NCBI GenBank assembly: GCA_964610175.1
Contig: CAZSVE010000016.1
Span: forward strand, 1-45,230
Source: CAZSVE01 sp964610175
Lineage (GTDB): Bacteria; Pseudomonadota; Gammaproteobacteria; HK1
Direction of reading: 5' to 3'
Length of the DNA stretch: 45,230 nt
Made by a program: the position numbers and the translations under genes. Numbering within the stretch: position 1 is the first letter of the stretch; each line of letters opens with the position of its first letter. Under the pieces are notes generated by a model that was given only the letters and a program-made list of their open reading frames with translations, was not told the origin of the DNA and ran no database searches. Positions 25,083 through 33,484 of the stretch are shown here, piece by piece.

Positions 25083-27356
25083 CTAGTAATCCAGTTGCAA
25101 GCCATTGACGCATTCGATCCTATCGACTCTTTGAAATCCGCGGGGTAGCTTCTTACCCCGGCGCCCGCGCTCCATGTGGTAGTGCGAAAGATCGGTAGCC
25201 TTCAGGGTGAGGCGTCGCTTCCCTGCGTAAATAGTCAGATCGGCACCATCGGGGATTACGGCCAACGCTAGGACATACTCCTCCCGCGACTTCAGCTTTG
25301 CGGGAGGAATCTGAATGATCTTCACTCCCTTTCCTTTAGCCAGCCGCGGCAACCGATCCAGATCGTGTACAAGAAGATAACCTCCCGATGTCACCGTAGC
25401 CACAGTAGCGTCGGCAACATCATTCACTGGTGCTGGACATAAAACCAACGCATTCGGCGGCATGGACAACAAGGCCTTCCCCGCCTTGTTTTTGGTATAC
25501 AGATCCCCCAACTCCGTTACGAATCCATAGCCTGCATCCGAGGCAATCAAATACAAACCCTTCGGCTCCCCTAGCATTACCCATCGAAATACTATTCCCT
25601 CGGGGACGTTCATGTGTCCCGACAACGGCTCACCCTGTCCCCGTACCGACGGCAGGCTGTGCGCCGGTAGTGAATAGACGCGACCCGTGGAATCCAGGAA
25701 CACCGCAGTCTGATTGGTGCGCCCCTTTGCCGCTGCCTGAAACCTGTCTCCAGCCCGATAACCAAGTCCACGTACATCGATATCATGCCCCTTGGCGGCA
25801 CGTACCCATCCCCGTTGCGACAAGATCACCGTTACCGGTTCCGAGGAAATCAGAGTATTTTCATCCATGGCAAGCGCCCGATCCCTCGCCACGATAGGAG
25901 AACGGCGCTCATCCCCATACTTTTCCCTGTCCTCCAGAATCTCATTTCGAATCAATCCCCGGACACGCTGCCGGGAGGCAAGGGTCTTCTCCAACTGTCT
26001 GCGTTCCGCGTCCAGCTCTCCCTGCTCGCCCCGTATTCGCACTTCCTCGAGCCGCGCCAAGTGACGAAGCCTCAAGTCCAAAATAGCATCGGCCTGCTCG
26101 CCCGTCAGCTCGAAACGGGTCATCAGTACCGGCTTCGGTTCATCTTCGGCGCGAATAATGGCGATCACCTCATCGAGGTTCAGATACGCAATCAACAACC
26201 CGGCCAAAATATGCAGGCGAGCCAACACCTTTTCCAAACGGTGGGTAAGTCGTCTTCGTACCGTGATCTCCCGATAGTCCAGCCATTCCACCAAAATCGT
26301 GCGTAGATCCTTCACCTGGGGCCGGCCATCCACTCCAATCACGTTCAAATTCACCCGAACACTGCGCTCCAGATCCGTCGTAGCGAAAAGATGCGACATG
26401 ATCTGTTCCACGTCCACGCGATTAGAACGGGTAACGATGACGATGCGAACCGGATTCTCATGATCCGATTCGTCCCGCAGGTCCTCCACCATGGGCAATT
26501 TCTTCGCTGCCATCTGGCTAGCAATCTGCTCTTGAATACGGCTTCCGGAGATCTGATAAGGCAGTGCGGTAACGACAATGCACCTGTCACCCCGCTCATA
26601 GCATGCCCGGATGCGCACACTTCCCCCGCCGGTACGATAGATACGCCGGAGATCCTCCCGAGGTGTCACGATTTCGGCTTCGGTGGGAAAATCGGGCCCC
26701 ACGACATATCTACAAAGATCATCCACACTCACCTTCGGATCCGGGTCCGGATCATCCAACAAACGAATGCAGGCATCGGCCACTTCACGTAGATTATGCG
26801 GCGGAATATCCGTCGCCATCCCCACCGCGATCCCGGACGCCCCGTTCAAAAGCACATGGGGCAAACGGGCCGGAAGCAACGCGGGCTCCCGCAGAGTACC
26901 ATCGAAATTCGGCACCCAGTCCACGGTTCCCTGACCCAGCTCCTCCAACAGCAGCGCAGCGATGGGCCGAAGCTTTGCCTCCGTATAACGCATGGCGGCA
27001 AAAGACTTCGGATCATCCGAGGAACCCCAGTTCCCCTGACCATCGATGAGGGGATAGCGGAAAGCAAAAGACTGCGCCATTAGCACCATGGCCTCGTAAC
27101 AGGCACTATCGCCGTGCGGATGAAACTTCCCCAGTACATCGCCCACGGTGCGCGCCGATTTCTTGTACTTCGCGCCCGCCGAAAGCCTAAGCTCCGACAT
27201 GGCGTAGACAATGCGACGCTGAACCGGCTTCAATCCATCCGCGATATGCGGCAGAGCGCGATCCAAAATCACATACATGGAATAATCCAAATATGCCTTC
27301 TCGGCAAATTCGCGCAACGGTTGGTGCTCTATGAATTCCTGATTCGATTTGATCAT
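25083..27356 (-). CDS. parC: DNA topoisomerase IV subunit A
   Basis: Cuts and rejoins duplex DNA with ParE to decatenate replicated chromosomes. The 757-aa product is full length. It has the quinolone-resistance region HPHGDSACYEAM with wild-type Ser84 and Glu88, the catalytic Tyr124 in AAMRYTEAKL, the tower and coiled-coil parts around RRRLTHRLEKVLARLHIL, and a C-terminal beta-pinwheel with the RGQGEPLSG and GYGFVTELGDL blades. Closest in pattern to gammaproteobacterial ParC rather than GyrA (no GQRGGKG-like GyrA box). parE is not in the window. It converges with the DsrC-like gene, 21 bp apart. Confidence 0.96.
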   Translation of the reverse strand: MIKSNQEFIEHQPLREFAEKAYLDYSMYVILDRALPHIADGLKPVQRRIVYAMSELRLSAGAKYKKSARTVGDVLGKFHPHGDSACYEAMVLMAQSFAFRYPLIDGQGNWGSSDDPKSFAAMRYTEAKLRPIAALLLEELGQGTVDWVPNFDGTLREPALLPARLPHVLLNGASGIAVGMATDIPPHNLREVADACIRLLDDPDPDPKVSVDDLCRYVVGPDFPTEAEIVTPREDLRRIYRTGGGSVRIRACYERGDRCIVVTALPYQISGSRIQEQIASQMAAKKLPMVEDLRDESDHENPVRIVIVTRSNRVDVEQIMSHLFATTDLERSVRVNLNVIGVDGRPQVKDLRTILVEWLDYREITVRRRLTHRLEKVLARLHILAGLLIAYLNLDEVIAIIRAEDEPKPVLMTRFELTGEQADAILDLRLRHLARLEEVRIRGEQGELDAERRQLEKTLASRQRVRGLIRNEILEDREKYGDERRSPIVARDRALAMDENTLISSEPVTVILSQRGWVRAAKGHDIDVRGLGYRAGDRFQAAAKGRTNQTAVFLDSTGRVYSLPAHSLPSVRGQGEPLSGHMNVPEGIVFRWVMLGEPKGLYLIASDAGYGFVTELGDLYTKNKAGKALLSMPPNALVLCPAPVNDVADATVATVTSGGYLLVHDLDRLPRLAKGKGVKIIQIPPAKLKSREEYVLALAVIPDGADLTIYAGKRRLTLKATDLSHYHMERGRRGKKLPRGFQRVDRIECVNGLQLDY

Positions 27357-27430
27357 TTGAAATAACTGCTTGTTTCGGAGAAGACATGCCTGTACCAGGC
27401 TGAATCGATGAGACTCTCATCAGAATACGC

Positions 27431-27566
27431 CTGGCGAAGCTTCGCCTCAAACCGACATGATTTAGCATCGGTAAAGCAAAATCGGCGCTCTGTAAAAGGG
27501 TGACTGATTATTGGCACTCTGTAATAAAGGTGACTCATTTACGAAGCTGAGCGGGAAACAAACAAA
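27431..27566 (-). repeat. Family A repeat with internal duplication
   Basis: Minus-oriented copy that is longer than its relatives because a ~28-bp segment (GGCGCTCTGTAAAAGGGTGACT / GGCACTCTGTAATAAAGGTGACT type) is present twice in tandem. Confidence 0.75.
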
Positions 27567-27736
27567 AATACCAGCATCCCCCCAATTCGTAGAACCAGCC
27601 ATATCCACAAGCCTGCTCAGGGATATCCCCGGATACCCCCTACACCTACCCACACTCGCCACGAATGGGGAAATACCATTTTCAGGAGAAAACGAACTGC
27701 ATCGAACCCCAGTTGGTGCCGTGACAATCCGACAAG

Positions 27737-27830
27737 GAACATGTTAGCGCTTCGCGCCAAGATTGAAGCGGGGTGGGCTTAGCGAACGCATCGATGTTCT
27801 CGGGATCTTTAGTTTTCCCGACACCTCAAG
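27737..27830. repeat. Dispersed repeat (family E), copy 2
   Basis: Starts GGAACATGTTAGCGCTTCGC; matches 9497-9600 over most of its length, including the GCGCTTCGCGCCAAGA core. Confidence 0.65.
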
Positions 27831-28024
27831 CGACGTTGACCATTCATCGCCCCCGACGATGAAAGGGAAAGCAAAATACCATTATTGCCGCGCACGGCAC
27901 GCTTTGATGGCAACCTCGGAACTATCGTTGCAGAGTTGCAGTTGCAGTTACTGCTATCGTAACCTTCCATCAGTAGCATAAAATCCGACAGGTTGTACCT
28001 CACACCGATAATCCGGGAGGAAAA

Positions 28025-28900
28025 ATGTTTCAAGGTAGCATGGTAGCCCTGGTTACCCCGATGTTGGCCAATGGAGATTTAGACGATGAAGGATTGGTAC
28101 GATTGATGGAGTTCCACGTCGAAAGCGGAACAGACGCCATCCTTGCCGCGGGAACTACCGGCGAATCCGCGACATTGGATGGACGGGAACACTGTACCCT
28201 GGTTCGGCGGGTCGTGGAGATTGCCCGGGGAAGAATCCCCGTGATTGCGGGCACCGGCGCGAACTCGACCACCGAGGCAATAAAATTTACCCGTTGCGCC
28301 AAGGAAGACGGAGCCGATGCCTGTTTACTGGTAACACCTTACTACAACAAGCCGACACAAGAGGGATTGTACCGCCATTACAAGGCGGTAGCCGACACAG
28401 TAGCAATTCCGCAAATCCTGTATAACGTCCCCAGTCGCACAGCCTGCGATCTATTGCCGGACACCGTGTTGCGGCTATCTCGAATACCCAATATCATCGG
28501 AATCAAGGAGGCAAACGGTTTCTCTCGTGTACAATCCTTGTTGGAGGTTTGTCCCCAAGACTTCGAAATCTATAGTGGTGACGATTCCATAGCCATGGAG
28601 ACGATTTTCGCGGGGGGACGCGGTGTCATCTCCGTAACGGCCAACGTGGCACCGACCGCCATGCGCGACATGTGCGCAAAAGCGCTGAAAGGCGATCGAG
28701 ACGGTGCCAAGGCGATAAACGACAAGCTTGCACCTTTGCATGAGAAACTGTTCGCGGAGTCGAACCCAATCCCTGTCAAGTGGGCATTACACGAAATGGG
28801 GATGATCCGAAATGGCATCAGATTACCTTTGACATCACTGTCCAATGTACATCATGAGGAAGTTCGGCAAGCGCTTCGAACCGCCGGGGTGGTCTTTTAA
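28025..28900 (+). CDS. dapA: 4-hydroxy-tetrahydrodipicolinate synthase
   Basis: Condenses pyruvate with aspartate semialdehyde, the branch point to lysine and meso-diaminopimelate for peptidoglycan. The 291-aa product is normal in length. Schiff-base Lys161 (IIGIKEANG), Tyr133 (LYNVPSRT) and Tyr107 (TPYYNKPTQEGLY) of the proton relay, and the GTTGES loop at 43-48 are all present. GGAGG four bases before ATG 28025 sets the start. bamC follows after 25 bp, the standard dapA-bamC arrangement in gammaproteobacteria. Confidence 0.97.
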   Translation: MFQGSMVALVTPMLANGDLDDEGLVRLMEFHVESGTDAILAAGTTGESATLDGREHCTLVRRVVEIARGRIPVIAGTGANSTTEAIKFTRCAKEDGADACLLVTPYYNKPTQEGLYRHYKAVADTVAIPQILYNVPSRTACDLLPDTVLRLSRIPNIIGIKEANGFSRVQSLLEVCPQDFEIYSGDDSIAMETIFAGGRGVISVTANVAPTAMRDMCAKALKGDRDGAKAINDKLAPLHEKLFAESNPIPVKWALHEMGMIRNGIRLPLTSLSNVHHEEVRQALRTAGVVF

Positions 28901-28925
28901 CCGAGGTTGAAACGGGATAGAAGCA

Positions 28926-30083
28926 ATGAGAAGAACTGGCTGGAAACGAGGTATCGATTACATCGTCATCGTGATCACGCTTTCTTTGACGGCATGTAGC
29001 AGTATCAAGGATAAATTCGATGAGAAGCTATCGAATAAAAAGGCAGATTATAGAACCAGCCGCGATCTGCCATCATTGGAGGTTCCGCCGGACCTCGTGC
29101 CACCATCCGGTGCCAATGCGATAGAGATTCCGCATACCGGAACCACCACCTATTCGGAATACGCCGATAAGACAGGAGGCCGAAAACAATCCAATAGTGC
29201 CGTGCTTCCCCAATTTCCGGATATTCGCGTCATGCGCGACAGGGACGTACGCTGGCTGCTCATCGAGGCCAAGCCAACTCATGTGTGGCCCAAAGTCCGC
29301 AATTTCTGGTTGAAAAACGGTTTCTCCCTCAAAATGGAGGATGCATCCATCGGTACCATGGAGACCGATTGGGCCGAGAATCGCGCCGATATTCCCTCGG
29401 GAATCATTCGCAATTTGCTGGGGAAACTGTTCGAACCGGCCTATTCCGCTTCCACGCGCGACAAATTCCGCGTACGCCTGGAGCGCGGCAAGGAGATGGG
29501 CACAACCGAACTCTACCTCTCTCATCGGGGAGCAGAAGAAGTCACGCAGGGAGAAACCTTCGTATGGCAATCACGGGCCGCAGACCCGGAACTGGAAGCG
29601 GAAATGTTAAACCGCATAATGACGTTCCTGGGGATTACCAAGGAAAAAGCGCATGGGATGTTGGCGGAAAGAAAACATGACGCTGTCGACAGAGCGTACC
29701 TTGTAAAAGGAAACAACGGGGAACCCACCATATTATCGGTACACGACAGCTTCTCCCGCGCATGGCGACGCACCAGAATCGCGTTGGATAGAATAGGCTT
29801 CACCATAGAAGATCGGGATCGTTCCCGCGGGCTTTTTTATATCCGTTATATAGAACCCGGCAAAGTCGATGAAAAAGAAGGTTGGTTTTCCAAACTGAAA
29901 TTCTGGAGTAAAGACGAAAAAATCGAGGAAATTCGACATTTGATCAGTCTACGTGAACAGATCGCCAAGGATAACGACGCCACGACCACCACCCAGGTAA
30001 CGGTGCTCGACAAAACCGGAAATCCGGTGCAAGGCCAAATCGTGGAACGAATACTGGGACTCCTTTACGAACAGCTGAAATAA
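28926..30083 (+). CDS. bamC: Outer-membrane assembly lipoprotein BamC
   Basis: Accessory lipoprotein of the BAM complex that inserts beta-barrel proteins into the outer membrane (also called NlpB). The 385-aa product has a lipoprotein signal with Cys24 in the lipobox LTAC, a long unstructured N-terminal stretch (about 25-110, with the DLPSLEVPPDL block conserved in BamC) and two helix-grip domains (about 108-220 with VWPKVRNFWLKNGF, and about 270-385 with AWRRTRIALDRIGF). It follows dapA in the same transcript. It places the organism among proteobacteria with a full BAM accessory set. Confidence 0.9.
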   Translation: MRRTGWKRGIDYIVIVITLSLTACSSIKDKFDEKLSNKKADYRTSRDLPSLEVPPDLVPPSGANAIEIPHTGTTTYSEYADKTGGRKQSNSAVLPQFPDIRVMRDRDVRWLLIEAKPTHVWPKVRNFWLKNGFSLKMEDASIGTMETDWAENRADIPSGIIRNLLGKLFEPAYSASTRDKFRVRLERGKEMGTTELYLSHRGAEEVTQGETFVWQSRAADPELEAEMLNRIMTFLGITKEKAHGMLAERKHDAVDRAYLVKGNNGEPTILSVHDSFSRAWRRTRIALDRIGFTIEDRDRSRGLFYIRYIEPGKVDEKEGWFSKLKFWSKDEKIEEIRHLISLREQIAKDNDATTTTQVTVLDKTGNPVQGQIVERILGLLYEQLK

Positions 30084-30584
30084 CAACCGTACCTTCGAGA
30101 TACTCGCCCAAACGGGACTTTTGGACATCTCGATTATTTGCTGAAACAACCTGTTCGGGCTTCTACCGTTCTCCGAAGAAAAGCCTGGCCTCTTACCGAC
30201 ACCAAGTGTATCCAGCCTCTCCCGTGGCTTGCCGATGCAAACTACCCCTCTTGAACGGTAAGTCGCGCCGGGCGCTTCCGTGTAATTTCACCCCATGGCG
30301 GAGCTTCGCCTCGAACCGATGAAGTATCGATTCTGGATTAGTAGAGAAAAATCAGCATCTTGTAAAACTCGACTCACTTGCGAAGACGAGCGAAAAAGCA
30401 ACAAACCATGCTGTCCCTCGGCATAAGTGAGCTATTTCCCCCTCCTTCGGAACCGGAGGAGCGGGAAGTGATGACGGCAGAAGATCGGCGCATTCCTGTA
30501 CCGCAGGTGGGTCCGTTCAGATAATCTTCCAGAAACGCACTGAAATGAATTTCGGCACCGCTGGAATTCATGCGGAGCAAAATT
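30084..30584. other. Gap between bamC and the permease gene
   Basis: Contains a family A repeat (30299-30407) and nothing else I can support as a gene. The permease ribosome-binding site GGAG is at 30574-30577. Confidence 0.5.
30299..30407 (-). repeat. ~110-bp dispersed repeat (family A), diverged copy
   Basis: Minus-oriented copy beginning GGAGCTTCGCCTCGAACCGA and ending GAAGACGAGCGAAAAAGCAA; several substitutions against the consensus. Confidence 0.7.
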
Positions 30585-31661
30585 ATGATTTATCGAGAAA
30601 CCGGCCAGTACAAATGCAGCTACGAAACCGATCAGCAGATCTTCCCCATCCACATCGACCGGATCGCCTTCGCCTCGGTGATCCTCATCGCCTTCCTGGT
30701 GGTTCCTTTCAGCATCAACGATTATTGGGAAAAGATGGTCTTTCTGCCATTCCTGATATTCTCCCTGGCGGCGATCGGGCTCAATATTCTCACCGGATAT
30801 TGTGGCCAGCTCTCCCTCGGCAGCGGTGGATTCATGGCGGTGGGAGCCTATGGAACCTACAAACTGATGACGGCCTTCCCCGAATTGTCGCTCCTCGCGG
30901 TGATACCACTTGCCGGACTGATCACGGCGGCCGTCGGAATATTGTTCGGCCTGCCCTCGCTGCGGATCAAGGGATTCTATCTGGCGGTGGCAACGCTCGC
31001 GTCGCAATTCTTCCTGATCTGGCTCTTCAACAAGGTACCCTGGTTCTACAATTACTCGGCCACCGGACAGATCACGGTCCCGGAACGTAGCGTCTTCGGC
31101 ATCACGGTTACCGGACCCCACGCCGAATCCTGGGCAACCTATCTCTTTTGCCTCATTATCCTCGCCATCCTGGGCCTTGCAGCAAAAAACATGATTCGTT
31201 CCAAGATTGGTCGCAGCTGGATGGCCATTCGTGATATGGATATCGCGGCGGAGATCATCGGAGTTTCACCGCTCACGACCAAATTATCCGCCTTTGCGGT
31301 GAGTTCCTTTTATATCGGCGTCGCGGGCGCCCTGTACTTCGCCGTTTGGTTCGGTGCGGTGGAACCGACGGAAGCCTTCGGCATCAATCAAAGCTTCTTT
31401 TTATTGTTCGTAATCATTATCGGTGGGCTCGGTTCCATGTTGGGCTCGTTTCTGGGCGCGGGTTTCATGGTGCTCCTGCCGATCCTGCTGAAAAACGCCA
31501 TGGTAAGCGGTCTTGGGATAGACACGGGACTCGCCAAGCATTTCGAAATCATGCTGATTGGCGTACTGATCATTTTCTTTCTGATCGTAGAACCCCATGG
31601 CCTTGCGAGATTATGGACCATCATCAAGGAAAAACTGCGGACATGGCCATTTCCGTATTGA
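30585..31661 (+). CDS. LivM-type branched-chain amino-acid ABC transporter permease
   Basis: A 358-aa inner-membrane permease of the LivM/urtC class with about ten hydrophobic segments. Family blocks are GLNILTGYCGQLSLGSGGFMAVGAY (about 58-85), LRIKGFYLAVATLASQFF, and the cytoplasmic coupling loop SKIGRSWMAIRDMDIAAEIIGV, then AVSSFYIGVAGAL. ATG 30585 has GGAG seven bases upstream; an ATG five codons earlier has none. It is a lone gene: no LivH, LivG/F ATPases or binding protein is adjacent, which is unusual. The substrate may be amino acids, amides or urea-like compounds. Confidence 0.88.
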   Translation: MIYRETGQYKCSYETDQQIFPIHIDRIAFASVILIAFLVVPFSINDYWEKMVFLPFLIFSLAAIGLNILTGYCGQLSLGSGGFMAVGAYGTYKLMTAFPELSLLAVIPLAGLITAAVGILFGLPSLRIKGFYLAVATLASQFFLIWLFNKVPWFYNYSATGQITVPERSVFGITVTGPHAESWATYLFCLIILAILGLAAKNMIRSKIGRSWMAIRDMDIAAEIIGVSPLTTKLSAFAVSSFYIGVAGALYFAVWFGAVEPTEAFGINQSFFLLFVIIIGGLGSMLGSFLGAGFMVLLPILLKNAMVSGLGIDTGLAKHFEIMLIGVLIIFFLIVEPHGLARLWTIIKEKLRTWPFPY

Positions 31662-31735
31662 AGGCATAAGCCGAAAATACTTCAATCGATATCTTTACAT
31701 TCGATTTCCCTGCCACCAATTACCGGCTTCGACCA

Positions 31736-32605
31736 TCAATTGTCGATCACCCTTTCAATACGTCGTTCCACCAGTCGGAAGATCTCCTCCTCGAAACCGA
31801 AATACCCACCACGGGCGAAGCGGACCTGCGGGTACTGTTGTTGCAGATTGATTACCTGGCGTTCGATGCGCTCGATGAGCCTGCCGGTAAAGAGATAGTA
31901 GGGAAGGACGATGATCTGCATCATGCCGAGACGTACCTGACGCTGCACCACCCGCTCCAGTCTCGGGTGCGTGACACCGGTGAAGGCGATATCCACCAGT
32001 TCGTGCTCGGCAGTTTCGAAGAGCCAGCGGGCCATTTGGGCCACATCCCCGTTGGCCATCCGATCCGACGAACCACGAGCAAGCAGGATAACCCCCGTGG
32101 TTTTGGGGTCCGGTACGTCCAGTTCGCGCATAGCCTTGTCGAGATACCGCTCGAGGATCGCCAGGATGGGATCGCAAACCCCAAGATGGGGGGCATAGAG
32201 AAATTCCACCTCCGGATACCGAATTCGCGCCTGGGCGATATGTTCCGGGATCTCTTTCTTCACGTGATCGGCGGCATTCAGAATGAGCGGCACCACGATC
32301 ACCCGTTTGTCGCCACGCGCTGCGGTACTGCGCGCGGCACGGGAAAGCCCCTCGTCCAATAGCACCTCGGCGAACTCGATGAAACAGACCTGGGTCGACC
32401 TATCGTCTCTCGTCGCCCCATCACCCATAAAAGCACCACTACTTCCCTGCGCTCCGAGGGCAATATCGATGTCGCTGTCCGTCTCCAATGACGTTGTATC
32501 TTCCTCTCCCCGACGTTGGCGCCATTGCCTGGCGAATTCTTCGATCTCGCGATTGCCATCGGGACCACGCGAACCGTGACCGACGAGTAAAATAGTGTCT
32601 TTCAT
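31736..32605 (-). CDS. cbiX: Sirohydrochlorin chelatase CbiX
   Basis: Inserts cobalt (or iron) into sirohydrochlorin for cobalamin or sirohaem synthesis. The 289-aa product is the long two-domain form: N-half VGHGSRGPDGN with metal-site His10, and LILNAADHVKKEIPEH with His114; C-half GVILLARGSSD... and the LPYYLFTGRLIERIERQV block. Start ATG 32605 has AAGG six bases upstream. An insertion of about 40 hydrophilic residues (about 32-72, rich in Asp, Ser, Thr, Gly) lies between the first helix and CFIEFAEVLLDE and is absent from typical relatives. Sirohaem for sulfite reductase would fit a sulfur-metabolising cell. Confidence 0.9.
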   Translation of the reverse strand: MKDTILLVGHGSRGPDGNREIEEFARQWRQRRGEEDTTSLETDSDIDIALGAQGSSGAFMGDGATRDDRSTQVCFIEFAEVLLDEGLSRAARSTAARGDKRVIVVPLILNAADHVKKEIPEHIAQARIRYPEVEFLYAPHLGVCDPILAILERYLDKAMRELDVPDPKTTGVILLARGSSDRMANGDVAQMARWLFETAEHELVDIAFTGVTHPRLERVVQRQVRLGMMQIIVLPYYLFTGRLIERIERQVINLQQQYPQVRFARGGYFGFEEEIFRLVERRIERVIDN

Positions 32606-32622
32606 GATGTACCTTGTTCTTC

Positions 32623-32763
32623 TTATTTCCATTCCTCTGTTTCGACGGGGATTTTCACCGTCTTTTTGTTACAGGAAAATTCGAGGTAGCCTACTTCCAA
32701 CCGCCCGGGGCAGGACATCATAAAGATCAGATAGGACATCTCCTTGCGTCGAAGATGCGCCAT
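32623..32763 (-). CDS. Small uncharacterised 46-aa protein
   Basis: Open frame of 46 aa (starts MAHLRRKEMSYLIFMMSC, ends VETEEWK) fitted between the nuclease-like gene and cbiX: 10 bp after the former's stop and 17 bp before the cbiX ATG. A GGAGGAG lies 13 bases upstream, overlapping the end of the previous gene, and CAGGT sits directly before the ATG. It has two cysteines (CPG, CNKK) and a mixed hydrophobic core. No family recognised. Its exact fit in the operon is the main support. Confidence 0.55.
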   Translation of the reverse strand: MAHLRRKEMSYLIFMMSCPGRLEVGYLEFSCNKKTVKIPVETEEWK

Positions 32764-32773
32764 ACCTGAAATT

Positions 32774-33484
32774 TCACTCCTCCAAGAAGATTTCATTGGC
32801 TTGCAGGTTATCCCCTTGACTCCGAAGATCGAGCCAAAAATGGATCAATCGAAACAATTCGACCGGAAACTCGCGAACGAAGTGATGCATTAGTTTGCTC
32901 ACACCACCTTTCTGCCAATCGGGATCATCGCGGGCAAGTCCATTGATGGCCCCATGGCGCAATGTGTCATTGATCTCGGCAAGTATTCCGTCGTGATCCA
33001 TCGCCTGAATGTAACCGATCATCGCGCCATCCGGGAGATCGCGCCCGTACTTCCAACCGGGATGTTGGAAGCGAATAATCCCCTCCTTAACGTATTTTCT
33101 GCTGAGCCCCCGTTTACCGAGCAGTTTGCACTCGATGGTGAATGAACGCGTGGCGAATTGCGGATCCGATACTTTCGGGTCATCATACCGCCATTGAAAA
33201 TCGGGTTCTTTTTCTTCGTGCGTTTGGATGGCGTCGGATTTAGGGTCGAGAAGGTTCTTCGCTTCACCCATCGGGCGTCCGAATCTTTCTTCTGGATCAA
33301 GTTCCCGACACACAATAAGCAACTTGAACCATAGCCGACGGCTCAATTCCCGCTCTTCGGTGGGTAGCTTCTTCTCCTCCCCCAATAACACCAACGCCCG
33401 CTCGAACACGGCAAGATAATGGGCCCGGCGATCCTCCCAGGTAGGACGAGACCACAGATTCCGCAGAGCGGCCATCTCGCTCAC
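32774..33484 (-). CDS. PD-(D/E)XK nuclease-like protein downstream of the methyltransferase
   Basis: A 236-aa protein. GTG 33484 overlaps the methyltransferase stop as GTGA and has AGGAGG ten bases upstream, so it is preferred over the ATG three codons later. Putative nuclease residues are Asp95 (EPDFQW) and Glu118-x-Lys120 in SFTIECKLLGK, followed by YVKEGIIRF...YGRDLPDGAMIGYI, a pattern of restriction-type PD-(D/E)XK enzymes. With the large N6-adenine methyltransferase it likely forms a restriction-modification or related defence pair. The specificity is not inferable. Confidence 0.75.
   Translation of the reverse strand: MSEMAALRNLWSRPTWEDRRAHYLAVFERALVLLGEEKKLPTEERELSRRLWFKLLIVCRELDPEERFGRPMGEAKNLLDPKSDAIQTHEEKEPDFQWRYDDPKVSDPQFATRSFTIECKLLGKRGLSRKYVKEGIIRFQHPGWKYGRDLPDGAMIGYIQAMDHDGILAEINDTLRHGAINGLARDDPDWQKGGVSKLMHHFVREFPVELFRLIHFWLDLRSQGDNLQANEIFLEE

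Larger units (their letters stand above)
27357..28024. other. Gap between parC and dapA (divergent), repeat-rich
   Basis: Holds an altered family A copy (27431-27566) and a family E copy (27737-27830). Divergent promoters for parC and dapA must lie here. The dapA ribosome-binding site is GGAGG at about 28016-28020. No gene supported. Confidence 0.55.

Noticed and set aside
30408..30524. 38-codon open frame before the permease
   Set aside because: Begins next to a repeat end, has no ribosome-binding site and no resemblance to LivH or any other known protein.
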